Source: Mortierella alpina (taxonomy: Eukaryota > Mortierellomycota > Mortierellomycetes > Mortierellales > Mortierellaceae). Taken from it: a DNA stretch of 64,000 bases. Each line of letters opens with the position of its first letter. The first letter of the stretch is position 1. The stretch lies in NCBI GenBank assembly GCA_029449245.1, contig JANATF010000005.1, positions 682,001 to 746,000 on the forward strand. The letters are read 5' to 3'. The notes under the pieces were generated by a model, which searched no databases, was not told the DNA's origin, and worked only from the letters and a program-made list of their open reading frames with translations. The position numbers and the translations under genes are program-made. Positions 48,016 to 59,933 of the stretch are shown here, piece by piece.

Positions 48016-49596
48016 CTAGCACTTAGCTGCTCGGAAGAGGACATCTGTTAATGTGGATGATGCGTTTAAAAGAGCGCGCTGAGCGGTCGACGTAGACTGG
48101 ACCACCAGAGACTGGATTTGAACTTGTACATGCGATCGAGACCAGCCAGCAACAGGTGCTGCCTTGGTTATCGTAGTCCCTCTCGCAGGTGCAGTCAGAG
48201 TTTCCTCGGTGCGAGCTGTGATGGAGGACATTGGCGATGCAACGGGTGACACGGAGGTGGGAATGGTGGTGAGGCATGACGCCGTTGCTGGAGGCGTTGC
48301 CATTGCCACCAGGGCGAGCCCATCCAGATTGCTGTATACCTTCCTGGTCCGCACAAGAGGGGAATGCGGTTTTGTGGTCATCACCTGTTGTTGCGTAGTC
48401 TGACCCCGCGAAGGGCAGTTGCGTTCGAGCTGTTCCAGACGAGGGTATTGCTGCTGATGATGATGATGAGCTGGGTGATATATTTGTGGCTCGCCATCGA
48501 AGTTGGTGAGGTAATTGCAGCGAGATAAGTCCTTCTGGCGCCTCTGCTCCCTTTCCGCCTGTAGTAAATCTGAAAGCAAAGACTGGCGTCTCTCAAGCGC
48601 AGCAGGAGGAGAAGCGTGACGATGGTGAGAAAACACTCCTGAACAGGGCATTTGGGATGTAGGCGTGGCGATGGACTTGCGTCCGCCAAAAAAATCTCCT
48701 TCCTCTTCCTGCAAGTCCTCCGCCTCACGATCCTGTGAACCAAAATCCTCGTAATGGAAGTCGTGTGCATCCGCCTGGAGGTTCAAACTTGTTGCTGGTT
48801 TTGACCGTCGACTGGCCATAACCGCAAGACCCCCACCTTCGCTTAGTTCGTCGTCGTCGTTATCGTCCTCGCTCTCATCACAGACAAAAAACTTTAGTTT
48901 CGAGGTAGGCTGCCGCTGGAGCTGAGGTCGAGTGGATTTCATGCCCGAATCGTAGGTTTTCGTCTGACTGGCAGTGCTACCGTGCTCGTCTTCCTCCGAA
49001 TACGACTCATGCGCGGTGTTTGATTCTGCGAGTGTGGTGGCGTTGTCCAGGACAGAATCAAGAAACCTGTTGAGCGAGGTCCTTGACCGCTGGGCAAGAA
49101 GCCTACCCTGTTCTGTTGCGGAAGATCGGACGGCCTGGAATGAAGAAGTGACAAGAGCATAGGGTGCTGCTGCCATCGTTGACGGTGCGGTGTTCTGGTT
49201 ACTTGAATATGACGCTTGAGAGGGTGACCCTGATCCTGCGATATTTACTGGCACTACGGACCGTGGAGATGCATTATCTAGCATCACGTCCGTGGACACT
49301 CCCCCATTAGCAGAAGGCCCAGGCAGAGAGGTGCGAGTTAAGGTTTCTGCAGGAGAGACGCAGAATGGTGCAAAGGAGGAAGGCTGGTGCATAACGGCGT
49401 CAATGGAAAGCTCCATAGTGGTGCAGCTTGCAGAGAAGGCTTCCTCCTCCTCCTCCTCCTCCTCCTCCTTCGCCTCCTCCTCGTGTTTGAGCGATTGCTC
49501 TTGCTCATGCGGGCGGGAAGCACTCAGAGCGTGCCAGTACTCGGACATGGTGTCGAGTGGATTGGGCGTGTGAGTCTCAGCTATGGTCATCCGCAT
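48016..49596 (-). CDS. Low-complexity regulator, possibly DUF3295/Mks1-like
   Basis: A single exon of 527 codons from the ATG at 49594-49596 (alternatives at 49590 and 49548). An upstream extension to 49920 stays open but is poor coding sequence. The protein is disordered: a Glu run from a TCC repeat (49442-49480), Ser/Thr-rich tracts, His/Gln runs. Two ordered patches stand out: KLKFFVCDESEDDNDD and ALERRQSLLSDLLQAEREQR. Fungal DUF3295 proteins (Mks1 group, nutrient and nitrogen signalling) have an FFxSDSED-type acidic patch and a C-terminal RRxxLxxELxxSLRxxLLxER helix, which this resembles. The assignment is tentative; it could be a lineage-specific protein. Confidence 0.55.
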   Translation of the reverse strand: MRMTIAETHTPNPLDTMSEYWHALSASRPHEQEQSLKHEEEAKEEEEEEEEEAFSASCTTMELSIDAVMHQPSSFAPFCVSPAETLTRTSLPGPSANGGVSTDVMLDNASPRSVVPVNIAGSGSPSQASYSSNQNTAPSTMAAAPYALVTSSFQAVRSSATEQGRLLAQRSRTSLNRFLDSVLDNATTLAESNTAHESYSEEDEHGSTASQTKTYDSGMKSTRPQLQRQPTSKLKFFVCDESEDDNDDDELSEGGGLAVMASRRSKPATSLNLQADAHDFHYEDFGSQDREAEDLQEEEGDFFGGRKSIATPTSQMPCSGVFSHHRHASPPAALERRQSLLSDLLQAEREQRRQKDLSRCNYLTNFDGEPQIYHPAHHHHQQQYPRLEQLERNCPSRGQTTQQQVMTTKPHSPLVRTRKVYSNLDGLALVAMATPPATASCLTTIPTSVSPVASPMSSITARTEETLTAPARGTTITKAAPVAGWSRSHVQVQIQSLVVQSTSTAQRALLNASSTLTDVLFRAAKC

Positions 49597-50202
49597 ACGC
49601 GAGTACGCTATCGATAACGTTGTACAGGACATAGGATCGATAGCGCAGGGGCATGAAACGAGAATGGGTATGAGCGTGAGAGAGGAAAGAAAGGGGAATG
49701 AAAAGTGGTTAGATAAGGGAGTGTGGGTTTTAAAAAAACGCACGTATTGTCGCCGATGTGCATGCATGAATGACATACACACCAGAGCGCCAGAGCGTGT
49801 GCGCGACAAGCCATTGTCATGCTTTATTGAGGTTCTTTTACCTTTCCAAAGGGCACTGCTTGCATCTAGACAGCAAAAGTCGCATCGATCATCCATGAGG
49901 CAAAGGAAGGCGGACAACATAATAAATATGGAGGATAAAGACGCGTTGACAATGATTAGTGAGAGTCCCGAAGTAAGCGTCTTCGTCTTTCAATGCCTGC
50001 AGCATGGTGAAAAGCCGCGGGAGGAAGGTATGTTGGGGAATAATAGAGCAGCCATACTGCAAGCAAATGTCCCAAGTCTCTTCTTTTTGTTGGGCTGCAA
50101 ATTTGTGGGTGGGACGAATTCAGGAGTAGCGATCCCTGCGTGGGGCAAGGTGACGATGTCGTGCAACCATGCGTTTGCACACTAGGCCATCCACCGAAAT
50201 AC

Positions 50203-50203
<1 letters not shown>

Positions 50204-50237
<34 letters not shown>
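50204..50237. repeat. A34 homopolymer
   Basis: Thirty-four consecutive A on the plus strand. No retroelement frame lies upstream, so it is not evidence of a LINE/SINE tail by itself. Confidence 0.9.
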
Positions 50238-50240
<3 letters not shown>

Positions 50241-50711
50241 CCGCATATGTACTCTCACGGGCAATGCCCCACAATATGAGAGACAATCCAATTATACCTG
50301 ACTGTGAGCATGTGTCGGGTCGAGACAAAGCGACAGTGACATCGCAAGGCGGCTGGACTGCGAGCAAGGAGAGATTAGAGGATACTGAGGTGCAGCGGGA
50401 GAGGCGGGTGCGGCGTTGAGACGACGTGGATGCTGGTGCCGAGTCGGCATCCGATGCAGCCTTGGTGTCAGGAGCGTGGGGAGCGAGGTGGCGGTGGAGG
50501 AGCGAGTGGCTTGAGGCGGTGGCCGTGGTGGAAACTGAGGAGGAGCGCGAGCGCGAGCGTGTGCAGGCGGCAAAGGGAGACCTCGAGTGCGAAGGCAGAC
50601 CGTGGAGCGAGGGTGGCTGGAGCGCCAGCGAGAGAGGATTCATCCTCACTGGTGCTATGAATGAATGATTGTGAAGGGGAGTGAGAAGGGCAATGTGAAA
50701 GGGGGTGTGAA

Positions 50712-50783
50712 GGGAAGTGTGGAGGGAAGTGTGGAGGGAAGAGTGGAGGGAAGTGTGGAGGGAAGAGTGGAGGGAAGGGTGAA
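50712..50783. repeat. 12-bp minisatellite, six units
   Basis: Six units of GGGAAGTGTGGA with small changes (T to A, last unit GGGAAGGGTGAA). Confidence 0.9.
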
Positions 50784-51206
50784 AGGAGTGGGAATGGGAG
50801 TGTGAAGGAAAGTGTGAGATCCTGATCCAGGACGGAGTCGAGTCGACTGGAGTGGAGGGGAGTGCTACGGAATGCAAGACCAGTTGAGCCATATGGTCAG
50901 GACATTCAGGACAGCGTGGGGTTTGCTGGGGGCGCACGAGTCCAGGGCCGTGCCTCGCTGGCTGGTGAGCGCTCCGACTCTGAAGGGCATCGCGTGCCCC
51001 AAAAAACTAATTTCCTCTTTGGGCGAGCCCTGGGGGAAGCTCCTTATCGTTGACTTATAGGGCGAATCAGCGCATAGGGCTTCGAAAGTTCAAATCAACA
51101 CGACAGAGCTGGCTTCGAGACCAGCCCCATTCTCCATGGCACTTCAGGTCCACGTTGCCGCAGAATCGGGAAACGGTGCACAGCACATACTTAAAACTGG
51201 AAAGAA

Positions 51207-52856
51207 CTAACTACGCGTTGCTCTGCTGCTTCGGTCTCGATACTCATCCCTGTCCCGGTCTCGGTACCGTCCTTTGTCTATAGAGCCGTCATGTCTTCGC
51301 TCCCTCGAATCGCTTCGGTGTCCGTGTCGAGTATCATTGCGGTCTCTATAACCGCCATGGTCGCCATGATCTCTGACGCTATCACTCGCGTCTCGACCGT
51401 GTCGAATCTCAACACGGCTCTTGCTCGCTTGGCCAACGCCGCGATTCCTTTCATCCTTTCCTCCCACTCTATCTCCATCATCCCGGCGATCATTTCTTTC
51501 TCTATCCTTCCTGCTATCTCTACTACCCCTGCTATCCCTGCTATCCCTGCTATCCCTGCTATCCCTGCTATCCCTGCTATCCCTGCTACTCCTGCTCTGG
51601 CGGCTATCCCGATGACCGTCTCGGTGATTCGAGGAGCTTTGAAGTCCAGTTCGATGCCTATCCGGCACTATGACTGCCTGCGGTGTTCGCGACTCTCCTG
51701 GTTTGATGTACTTCTTGGTGATAGGTTCCGGTTCTTTTGGTTTTGCTCCGAGTCCCAGGAGTGCAGGTCTACGATGAAACTCGATGCTATGCGGCGGACA
51801 ATTCAAGGAGATGACCTTATGAGTACAGAGTACATGGAAGACGCGCCGGTCAGCATAAAAGCGCACGGGAATGTGCAAACAACATTCATCTCTGACTTAC
51901 GCTTCTGATCCTTTGGAATCACCCTTCCATCCCATGCCTCTGAGAAGAGCAGCACCAAAATCCTCGACGGGCACTTTCTCATAGTCTTCGAGTGACGCCT
52001 CGTCCGGCAAAAGGTCTAGATTTTTTTGGAAGGCTTCCACTTCATCCGCGTTAACATTCTCCTGAACGCGCAAGACCAAATTCCTGCCATCTTCTGGTAT
52101 ATCTCCACTGGCGTCTACAGGAGAATGAATGTGTGTGTTAGCCCCTCTGCTATTCCGACAGTCGAGAGACATGAAATGTGAGTGCTACTGGTGCCTTACC
52201 TTGAATGATCTTCCTCGCTGCAGCCTGATCAAGGGTCTCCTCGTCTGAGGCGATGACTTTCTTCTCCTCTTCAGTTGATACAGTGGTAATCAATTTTGTC
52301 GTCGATGCGGTACTGATGTCCATGGGTCTTGATTCGGACGCTAGTCTTAAGGGCTCGTCGTGTTCCAACTTTACGCGTTTCTGAATCTGCAACCCAAACC
52401 CGAGCGTCTTGGTTGTCTCTTCTCGAATCACATTGGGCACTTCTAGGCGCTCGTTGGGATTAAACGTCGTTTTCCTTTTTGCCAGAGCCTGCTGTCTCCA
52501 ATCAGCATTCTCGAGCTTTGGGATTACTAGCAGTTTGGTCTCTTCCTTCGGTGCCAGGCTAAAGGTATGGATAGGGCAAGTTAGAGTAACGTCGAACTTA
52601 CTGCTGTTCAAGGCGTTTCGAAAGAGAATGTCCATTTGGGTTAAGCCTACCTCTCAATCCTATTGCCATGTAATCCTGAAATGAGCTCGTCATGGTTCTC
52701 TGACTTATCTTCATTATGACCAAACGCATTAGGCCCAGTTTTCTTCAGAGGAGCAATCTTCTTGGTTAGACCAACTCCTGCTACCTTCCCGAACGACAGC
52801 TTGATAGGCGCACCACTTCCGTTGGGTGGGTGAGGCGGCTTGTCCTCAGCGGACAT
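51207..52856 (-). CDS. SPP2: Spp2/GPKOW-type G-patch splicing factor
   Basis: Inferred exons from the start are 52651-52856, 52200-52558, 51901-52114 and 51207-51768, giving 446 residues. Spp2 recruits and activates the DEAH helicase Prp2 on the spliceosome. The N-terminus has IKLSFGKVAGVGLTKK, then ELISGLHGN and SLAPKEETKLLVIPK. The family core VPVEDFGAALLRGMGWKGD lies at the end of exon 3 (about residues 240-258). PALLGLGAKPKEPEP follows in exon 4, as in Spp2/MOS2/GPKOW. The C-terminus is an Arg/Asp/Ser tail with DSR repeats from a 9-bp tandem repeat. KOW domains of animal GPKOW are not evident. It is divergent from SUS1 with 168 bp between start codons. Confidence 0.9.
51532..51594. repeat. 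9-bp tandem repeat in SPP2
   Basis: Seven CTATCCCTG units encode Asp-Ser-Arg repeats on the minus strand. Confidence 0.92.
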
Positions 52857-53024
52857 GACTCTAGGCTTGAAGGAGGATACGGCCAGGTGGGAAGTGAGAA
52901 GGCTGAGCAGCAAATATGTACAGTAGCTAAGCCACATGCCTTCCAAGTCCTTGAGCTCTTGTGGATGCATCAAAGTCTCATGCAGCTTAACACTGGATTG
53001 GAACGCCACTGCACCGCACCCGCC
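52857..53024. promoter_or_regulatory. Bidirectional promoter SPP2 / SUS1
   Basis: Only 168 bp separate the two divergent start codons, so both promoters must share this segment. No specific motif is claimed. Confidence 0.6.
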
Positions 53025-53607
53025 ATGAGCTCCGCTACAAACGACAATCTGCGATCCAATCTGCACAGGGAGCTGGTCGAGTCTGGAAAGCGGGATCAGT
53101 GAGTGACTCGTGGGAGTTTGCATCGCTGCGAATCGCTATTTGGGATCATTGAACGACAGCCTACACTGCCATACACTTCTCTTCGTGGCCTTGCTTTATT
53201 GACAAAGACCACATTCTGTTGTTGCTTCAGGTTGGTGGAGCTCCTGCGCGCGAGACTGATCGAGTCCGGCTGGCGGGATGATCTGAAGGCATACACAAAA
53301 GGTATACCAATCGATATGGTTCATACTCATCTGTCATTTGACACTGTGTCATGGCTGACCACGAATTTGGAGAATAGAAAGGATCCAGTCCAGGGAGACC
53401 ACAATGTCTGTTGACGAGGTCATCAAAGAAGTCGGCCCACATGCTAGAGGTAAGTCCCCGCGGTGTCTAACATGCTGATTAATGACATTCATGGAACGCC
53501 GTCTGATCTGCGACAACTCCTGACAATGCTTGGTAGCCACCGTCCCTGACAAGGTCAAGACAGAACTTCTTGCGCTTGTTAGCACTTTTATCGAAGACAA
53601 CATGTAA
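53025..53607 (+). CDS. SUS1: SUS1/ENY2, SAGA and TREX-2 subunit
   Basis: Inferred exons are 53025-53098, 53231-53301, 53378-53449 and 53537-53607, giving 95 residues in frame. Sus1/ENY2 belongs to the SAGA deubiquitinase module and to the TREX-2 mRNA-export complex at the nuclear pore. The protein reads NLRSNLHRELVESGKRDQ at the start, then LVELLRARLIESGWRDDLK. ETTMSVDEVIKEVGPHAR and VPDKVKTELLALVSTFIED follow, which is the whole five-helix ENY2 fold. Several introns in such a small gene are typical: yeast SUS1 also has two. Confidence 0.96.
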
Positions 53608-54617
53608 AGAAAGAAAATGTACTTTTGGGTGCCAGCTAATATATCACGTACAACGTGTTGTACGTGAAGCGGGGGAGAAGGGAGTGGATTTTGTTGGGGC
53701 TATGCAGGGGATGGTTGGTGGTGCCAATGTAGGCGTTCATGACAAACAAGAAACACGGAAACTAGTCCACCATAAACGAGGGAGTGTGGCAACCAGTGAA
53801 GACTCTTGATCACTGTTCACTCTCGTAGGCCAGTTCACGAACACCCCGGGGTATCCGCCATAGCAGAGCAGGGAAGGTGGCAGACAAAAGGACGTTTGTT
53901 CGTCTTAAGCTGGTGGATGTGGAAAGGTGGCGAAGTGTTTTTGCCGCCTCGATTCTGAGTACTCTTACGACAGAAGTGTCAGTGCTCGACCTGCTGGACG
54001 ACATGCACTAAGCGAGCGACGCAGAAACGAGATCTTATCCCCCAAGAAAACAAATTTGAGTAAAGCCAAAAAGCCCCATCCAACCCGTTGCCGGACTGAT
54101 TTGTGATTTGATCTATGGTCCCACACCCTTGGCTGAATGCACGTCCTAACAGTGATAACATTTTACGGCGTCGTACAGAAAGTATATCATGCGCTCTGAG
54201 AAGGACCATGAACAATGCCCATGAATGGGGAATTGGTCACCGTACACGGTGTGAAAGTATATTGAGATACCTGCACAATCTTGATTGCATCGATGCGAGG
54301 GCGATGTATACACTCCAGGCGAGCGAATGCCAGACTAGAAGGCCCTATAGAACGTATTAATCGAATACTCTTTTATACGAGTTCTCTCTTTTCCCAGTGA
54401 TAGGGGTTGTGCGCACTGCTGCCACCTGGATGCCAAGAATACCCCCAAATCTCCAAACCGGCAAGGACAATGGGGAAGGGTAGATTCATAAAACACTTGT
54501 CAGCAGAATTGATAGTATGCGAGCCTGCCTAATCGGACACCACAGCAGAGCTTTTTTACCCAACAACACCCAACGGCCTATTGGTCTACTGTACTGAATT
54601 AAGAAATTGTAATCTCT
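53608..54617. other. Intergenic, SUS1 to relic C
   Basis: About 1 kb with no gene or RNA recognised. Short frames have no motifs. Confidence 0.5.
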
Positions 54618-56520
54618 CTAAGTGCATATTTCACTTAGCCACTCCACGTGGCGCTTGGGAATGTGTCTGTGTTGTAAGATGAAACTGGACTCCAGGTCAA
54701 ACCCTCTGCAGAGGAGCTTCGGCCAGCGTCCCTCCCTGCTGAGCATGAGAACAGCCCGGGCCATGTTCGTGGCGGCATTGAGGTCTCTGTCTCTGAAATC
54801 CACAGCCAGGGCATTTGAGGCTACGGCCTTGTTCATCATAGGCAAACTCGCAATGGTAGCAGATCTTGGATGTTTGGAGCTCATCAACGCTAACGACGAT
54901 CATATACAGTGCCCGAGCTTAGAACACAAATAGGGAAGAGTATGAGAAACGACAGTGAGTAATAAACTGTTGGTGGAGTATTCAAATTACCGTCGCCGAC
55001 CACGGCAATTAGTCGTGGCCCCTTGTCCGGAGTCCATTTCTCTGTCAGCCCCGACGCACCAATTATCCGGTCTACGGTCCTGTTCAACGTAGTTTTATGG
55101 CTGTCTTGCGGTGATAGCCTCTATCTTGAACAGGCGCGATGTAAAATCGCGCAAATGCTCTTGAACATGCAGCAGCGAGTGGACGTGGTCCAGCAGAGAC
55201 TGACTTAGCAGTAACCACGAAGGACCTTGGTCTTCATTGATTGGAATCGAGCAGCCGACGGGGGTGATAGTGCCCTCAAGTTCCTCGATGTTTCGCGTTT
55301 TTGGGTTCTCGTCGTCCTGAAGCTGAACTGCAATTGTCTTCCCGCGCTTTGCCCTAGTGCCTTTGAGGCCCTTGATCACAGACACGTTCTTGAGCATCCC
55401 AGGGGTCCGGGTGTCTATGACAGTGACAGCCGCTGTACTGCATATTTCAGGGTTGATCCCAACAATCTCATAATCTGGGTCCGGCAACAGATCCTCGATG
55501 ATCTCCTGGGAGGAGAAGATTGCGCGTGCATCCGGTAGCTTTGCTCGAGTAGTGTTCGGAGGCGGAGTCGAAGGAGGCTTTTCCTTGGTGAGACCGTATA
55601 CGACCACCTGCAACTCATGGTGATTTGTACAGATGGTGCCTGTCAAGACGTACTTGCTGGTGTTCTCTCCTCGATCCAGTAACTATTTGTTTTCACTGGC
55701 GGTTTGAAGTCGTTCGCCCAAAAAAGCCTTGAGTAGCGCTGTCGATTCGATATGCTGGTTGGGGGTTTCAAGTTCGAGCACCAAGGCTTGGTAAGGCTTC
55801 TGGTCCACGTCTCCTGGACTTAAGAGCGCTGTACTGGCTGTAGCTGCACAGTCTTCGTCAGGACTCGTGAGGACAATGCTGGTGAGATACTTGAGTCGTG
55901 GACAGAAAAATAGCCGGTACGTGAGGTCTCCGGGATGGTCCGTGGGGTGGTTCATGGCCTCGTCTGCTTTTTCTCCCAACGCCAGTGGCATGTTCGGATT
56001 GGCATAGAGCGCTTCGAGCAAATGCATCTTGGCTATGTGCACAAAAGTGTCGGTGAGTCCAAACTCTGGCAAAAACGTCATCTGTTTGGAAGCTGGCAGA
56101 TGTAAATTCAAGATCCAAAATAAGGAGAGCTGGTCATTTACGCTTGACGTGCCTTCTTGATGTTGATGGTGCGAAAGATCGCCCGGCCTTCTCGCGATAC
56201 CCGTTGCGAGTTTTCAACTTTGAGCCATTGCACAAGTTCCGCAGTGCGTTTCAAGAAATGACGTTGGAACTGGTCGGCCAAGCGAACCCTGCATTCTTGG
56301 AAAAAATGAGTCAACCCTTGTCTGAGGCGGCGTTTGAGATGGGGAACGGTCTTGCTAGCGCGATCCAAGGCGCGTCCGTATGCCTCAAGAATTCTAATGA
56401 CACAGCTGTTGGCATTGGCAGGGGTCTCGATCCGAGGTCTACCTGGTCGTACTTGTCAACAAACGACGTCCCGGTGAAGATTTGTAAAGAAGGAGCTGTT
56501 CCGGAACCCCGAAAACTCAC
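54618..56520 (-). pseudogene. C: relic of a third Fanzor lineage without XPG
   Basis: Pieces in order on the minus strand: VDKYDQVDLGSRP and VIRILEAYGRALDRASKTVP (about 56470-56350), with HLKRRLRQGLTHFF; FGLTDTFVHIAKMHLLEAL (56050); TGTICTNHHELQVVVYGLT (55640, the TNG motif before RuvC); EIVGINPEICSTAAVTVID (55480, RuvC-I, where the usual Asp of GIDPG is Asn); PRLIAVVGDGN (about 55010, RuvC-II); VDELQTSKICYHC..CPGC and, in a second frame, FRDRDLNAATNMARAV (54900-54750, zinc finger and RuvC-III). Frameshifts and stops separate them. The third-lineage sequence is closer to classic fungal Fanzor1 wording than A or B. A nuclease partner is not found upstream. Confidence 0.8.
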
Positions 56521-58565
56521 TGAACTTTGCCAACGTAGACCAGCTCCCGGATCAAAGAAACGACCGGTTTGGCACAGTCATCCCGTTCCGCCTTCCGACC
56601 CCCATTGTGGCGGAGACCAGCCCTGACCTGGGCGCCCAGTGTGCCGCAATCAAGAAAGATGGTAGAGTACGCATTGGGCAAGACTTGATCAACTATGGCT
56701 AACGGCCGTAACATCTAACCTTGCCGGCCGTCGAGTCCGATGTGCCCTGCCTAGTTCTCCTTGAGGACAAGTTGTAGAGGGGTTTAAGTCGTTTGGTGCT
56801 CTTCTTTTTCTTCTTTGAGACATCTAACGCGCTTGCTCCCTGGTCCTGCACAGCTCCCTTGTTGGGTATTTCTCACGGGGCCGTCTGGGCTTTTGGGACC
56901 TCTTCAGCAGGGTTTGGTGCCTATCAAGCATAACGGTGAGAGAAGACTGTGTAAGTGAAAACAAATCGTTGACCCGTTACCAGGAGAGCCTTCATTGGCC
57001 TCATTAAGATACCTGTTGACCTGAGGCGGACTGCATCCGTTGTTACCGCTTGAAGGTCTCGACGTCCTTTCTCATATCCGCAGGCTGCTGGTCCAGTCCG
57101 TTTGTGGCCATTGATGTCTCTTGAATGTCCTCCTCGAGTCGCATGAAAATACTGACAGCGTGCTGACAGCGTGCTGACATCGCTGGGGGGAGAGATTTTG
57201 TATGCCACAAGCTCTGGACACCCAAGAATTGCCTTTGCCGCGGATTTTCTGTACGACGTCAACGTTGATCGAGAACCCCTGACCACGGACGTGCTCCGAG
57301 TACTCGTTATTGACACTACTACAGCCACTCTCCACATTGGCCATGTCATCTGCAACTCGAACAGGATGTCGCCTTTGTAGGTGCATTGTCGCAGCCTGTG
57401 GTGGGTATACAGCCATCAGCCTCTCCAAGACAGTGGTGGACTTTCTATTTGGTCGAGAGATGATTCACGAGACCTCCTATGAATCCATCGCGATTTCGAT
57501 TCAGGCTTGGGGTCGGATCCTCAGGTTCGCTCGGTGGGTCTCGGGAAGGTGGTGGCGTGATTGCGAGTGCATTGCTCGGTGAAGTCACATGGCGTCGTCG
57601 AGGCGGCAGGTGGTTGGCTAGCATAGTCCGAAGAATCTACATTTCTTCGCACGCTTGTCCCTAGCCTTCAGCGTGACCGGGACGAAGCCCAGTTGCTGCA
57701 GCTTGGCGCTGACACATCTGGACAGCTGAAGCGATCACTCCTGAATATCGTCCTCAGACCTATCGGGTCTTTTGCGACTGCCAGCGTCCTTAAGCCGAAT
57801 ACCAAGCAAAATGGACCTTCCTGTGGAACCGATGTAGGCTCACAGGAGCGATAGGATGTCGGTATGGACGGTGGATTCGATATCTTGTACCTCCACACTC
57901 TCCCCGGAAACTCCTTGGATCTCCAAATAGCGAAACGCTCCATCAACACCCATACTGCAGCGGTAACGATTTTGGTAGAGATAGATCGAGAGAGAGAGAG
58001 AGGGAGAATGCTGTGAACAAGATAGACACGGGAGAGAACACATCTTGGATGCATTCTAACCTCGCACCTTGTTATGCTCCCTCGCACACCAGATACATCT
58101 ATCGAAACTCCAGATGTGATCGTCTCAATGTGCCATTATACAGGATCAAGCGCTGATAAGAGTGGATACAGGGCTACCGGCGAAAACAATATCCTCGGCC
58201 ACTTTGCCGCCTGGACATCTTCGGCTTGCACTAAGGGATTGTTTTCATTCATCCCTTAAGTGCATTTTCAAAGTTTTGTAATGGTCATTATTAATTTTTT
58301 TTTTGGGCTGCCGCTCAAAAAAAAAAGCTGCCGCCTTATTTTGGGGGGCTGCTGGACTGCTTGTTGAGGTCGTCCGTTCTCGACACCTTTTAATGCTGGT
58401 CTGTTCGTCCTCTTTTCCTTCTTCTTTCCCTTTACCTCTCCCCACCTCTCTTTCTCTGTCCCTCCCCCTTTTCACGTCCACAGCTTCTGGCTCGTCTTGC
58501 AGTCGCTTGTCTATCAATTTGCGCCGACTCTACTCTTCTTTCACTCACATTTACACACTCACACG
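56521..58565. other. Intergenic / upstream of the elongase
   Basis: About 2 kb. A plus frame at 56519-56705 (FANVDQLPDQRNDRFGTVIP) and a plus frame at 57171-57380 are protein-like but short and isolated. A GA microsatellite lies at about 57987-58003. The last 250 bases before 58566 are C/T-rich and form the elongase promoter. Confidence 0.45.
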
Positions 58566-59933
58566 ATGGAGTCTGGACCTATGCCTGCCGGTATTCCATT
58601 TCCCGAATACTATGACTTTTTCATGGACTGGAAGACACCCTTGGCAATTGCTGCTACCTACACCGTCGCTGTCGGCCTCTTCAACCCCAAGGTCGGCAAA
58701 GTCTCGCGCGTGGTAGCCAAGTCGGCCAACGCTAAGCCTGCAGAGCGCACGCAGTCTGGCACAGCTATGACCGCCTTTGTCTTTATCCACAACCTGATCC
58801 TCTGCGTGTACTCCGGAATCACCTTCTACTACATGTTCCCAGCCATGGTCAAGAATTTTAGAACACATACCCTTCACGAGGCTGTAAGTTGACAATGCTT
58901 AATATTTCGAGACACACTCTGTGGTTTGTTCCTGGGTTTGTTCAGTTGCTGCTTTTTCTTCGCCAAGGGAAGAGGCAAAGAGAGCAGGTCAGGGTAAGGG
59001 CATCCGGAGATTGGACCCTGCCTCGGACTAGCGAATGGAATACAAGAGCGAAGCTCCTCTCGACATGGGCTGTTTATTTTTATCTGGAGATGATGGCGAT
59101 GCGGAGCGAGGGTGTAGTCTATCAACGGACATGGGATCCAGCCAGGTGTTCTCCAGCAGTGATTTCCCTCACCAATCTTGGCAATGATATCCCCAAAGAA
59201 AAAAAGGGTGTTTGTTTTGGTGCACAAGTGCAGATGGTGGTTGCACAATGGCTTAGCCGGACAATCAACCCAAAAAAGTCAAGAGATTTTTTTTTTTTTT
59301 TTTTTTTTTTTGGTGGGGACGGAAGGAGGGGCTGTGTGAAATTGGAAATTGGGGCGAAGCGAAAGGCCCACTGGCGAACCTTTGGGTTACCACTCACTGA
59401 CTGCATATCTTGCCTGTCCATAGTACTGCGATACGGATCAGAGCTTGTGGAACAGCGCCCTCGGCTACTGGGGCTACCTCTTCTACCTCTCCAAGTTCTA
59501 CGAGGTCATCGACACCATTATCATCATCTTGAAGGGGCGCCGCTCGTCCTTGCTCCAGACCTACCACCACGCTGGCGCAATGATCACCATGTGGTCCGGC
59601 ATCAACTACCAGGCGACGCCCATTTGGATTTTTGTCGTCTTCAACTCGTTCATCCACACCATCATGTACTGCTACTATGCCTTCACCTCCATCGGCTTCC
59701 ACCCCCCGGGCAAGAAGTATCTCACTTCCATGCAGATCACGCAGTTTTTGGTCGGTATCACAATCGCTGTCTCGTACCTCTTTGTCCCTGGATGCATCCG
59801 CACGCCCGGTGCCCAGATGGCTGTCTGGATCAACGTCGGGTACCTCTTCCCTCTCACTTATCTCTTTGTGGACTTTGCCAAGCGCACCTACTCTAAGCGA
59901 AGTGCCATTGCCGCGCAGAAGAAGGCCCAATAG
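58566..59933 (+). CDS. MALCE1: ELO-family long-chain fatty acid elongase (MALCE1-like)
   Basis: Two exons, 58566-58883 and 59424-59933, give 275 residues. ELO proteins are ER condensing enzymes that add two carbons from malonyl-CoA to long-chain acyl-CoA. The start MESGPMPAGIPFPEYYDFFM and the whole chain agree with my memory of Mortierella alpina MALCE1, which is the main taxonomic clue of the window. Motifs are YLFYLSKFYEVIDTIIIILK (KxxExxDT type), the His box LLQTYHHAG (Gln in place of the first His of HxxHH), NSFIHTIMYCYYAF, and TSMQITQFLVG. The C-terminal KRSAIAAQKKAQ is a Lys-rich ER retrieval tail. The single intron is 540 bp and contains a T25 run (59287-59311). Confidence 0.95.
59287..59311. 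repeat. T25 homopolymer in elongase intron
   Basis: Twenty-five T inside the 540-bp intron, on the coding strand. Confidence 0.9.

Larger units (their letters stand above)
49597..51206. other. Intergenic with homopolymer and minisatellite
   Basis: Promoter side of the 48016-49596 gene, an A34 run at 50204-50237, and a 12-bp minisatellite at 50712-50783. A long minus frame (50182-50937) is created by these repeats. A part of it (50308-50642, starting MNPLSLALQPP) could be a disordered exon, but I see no support. Confidence 0.5.

Noticed and set aside
50204-50237. A34 run as a retroposon tail
   Set aside because: No reverse transcriptase, SINE body or target duplication recognised around it; same for the T25 run at 59287-59311, which lies in an intron.
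50182-50937. Long minus-strand frame rich in Ser/His/Leu
   Set aside because: Largely a translation of the 12-bp minisatellite and the A34 run; no motif, no start context.
57171-57380. Plus frame GGEILYATSSGHPRIAF as part of a gene
   Set aside because: Short, isolated, and overlapped by similar minus frames; no family recognised.
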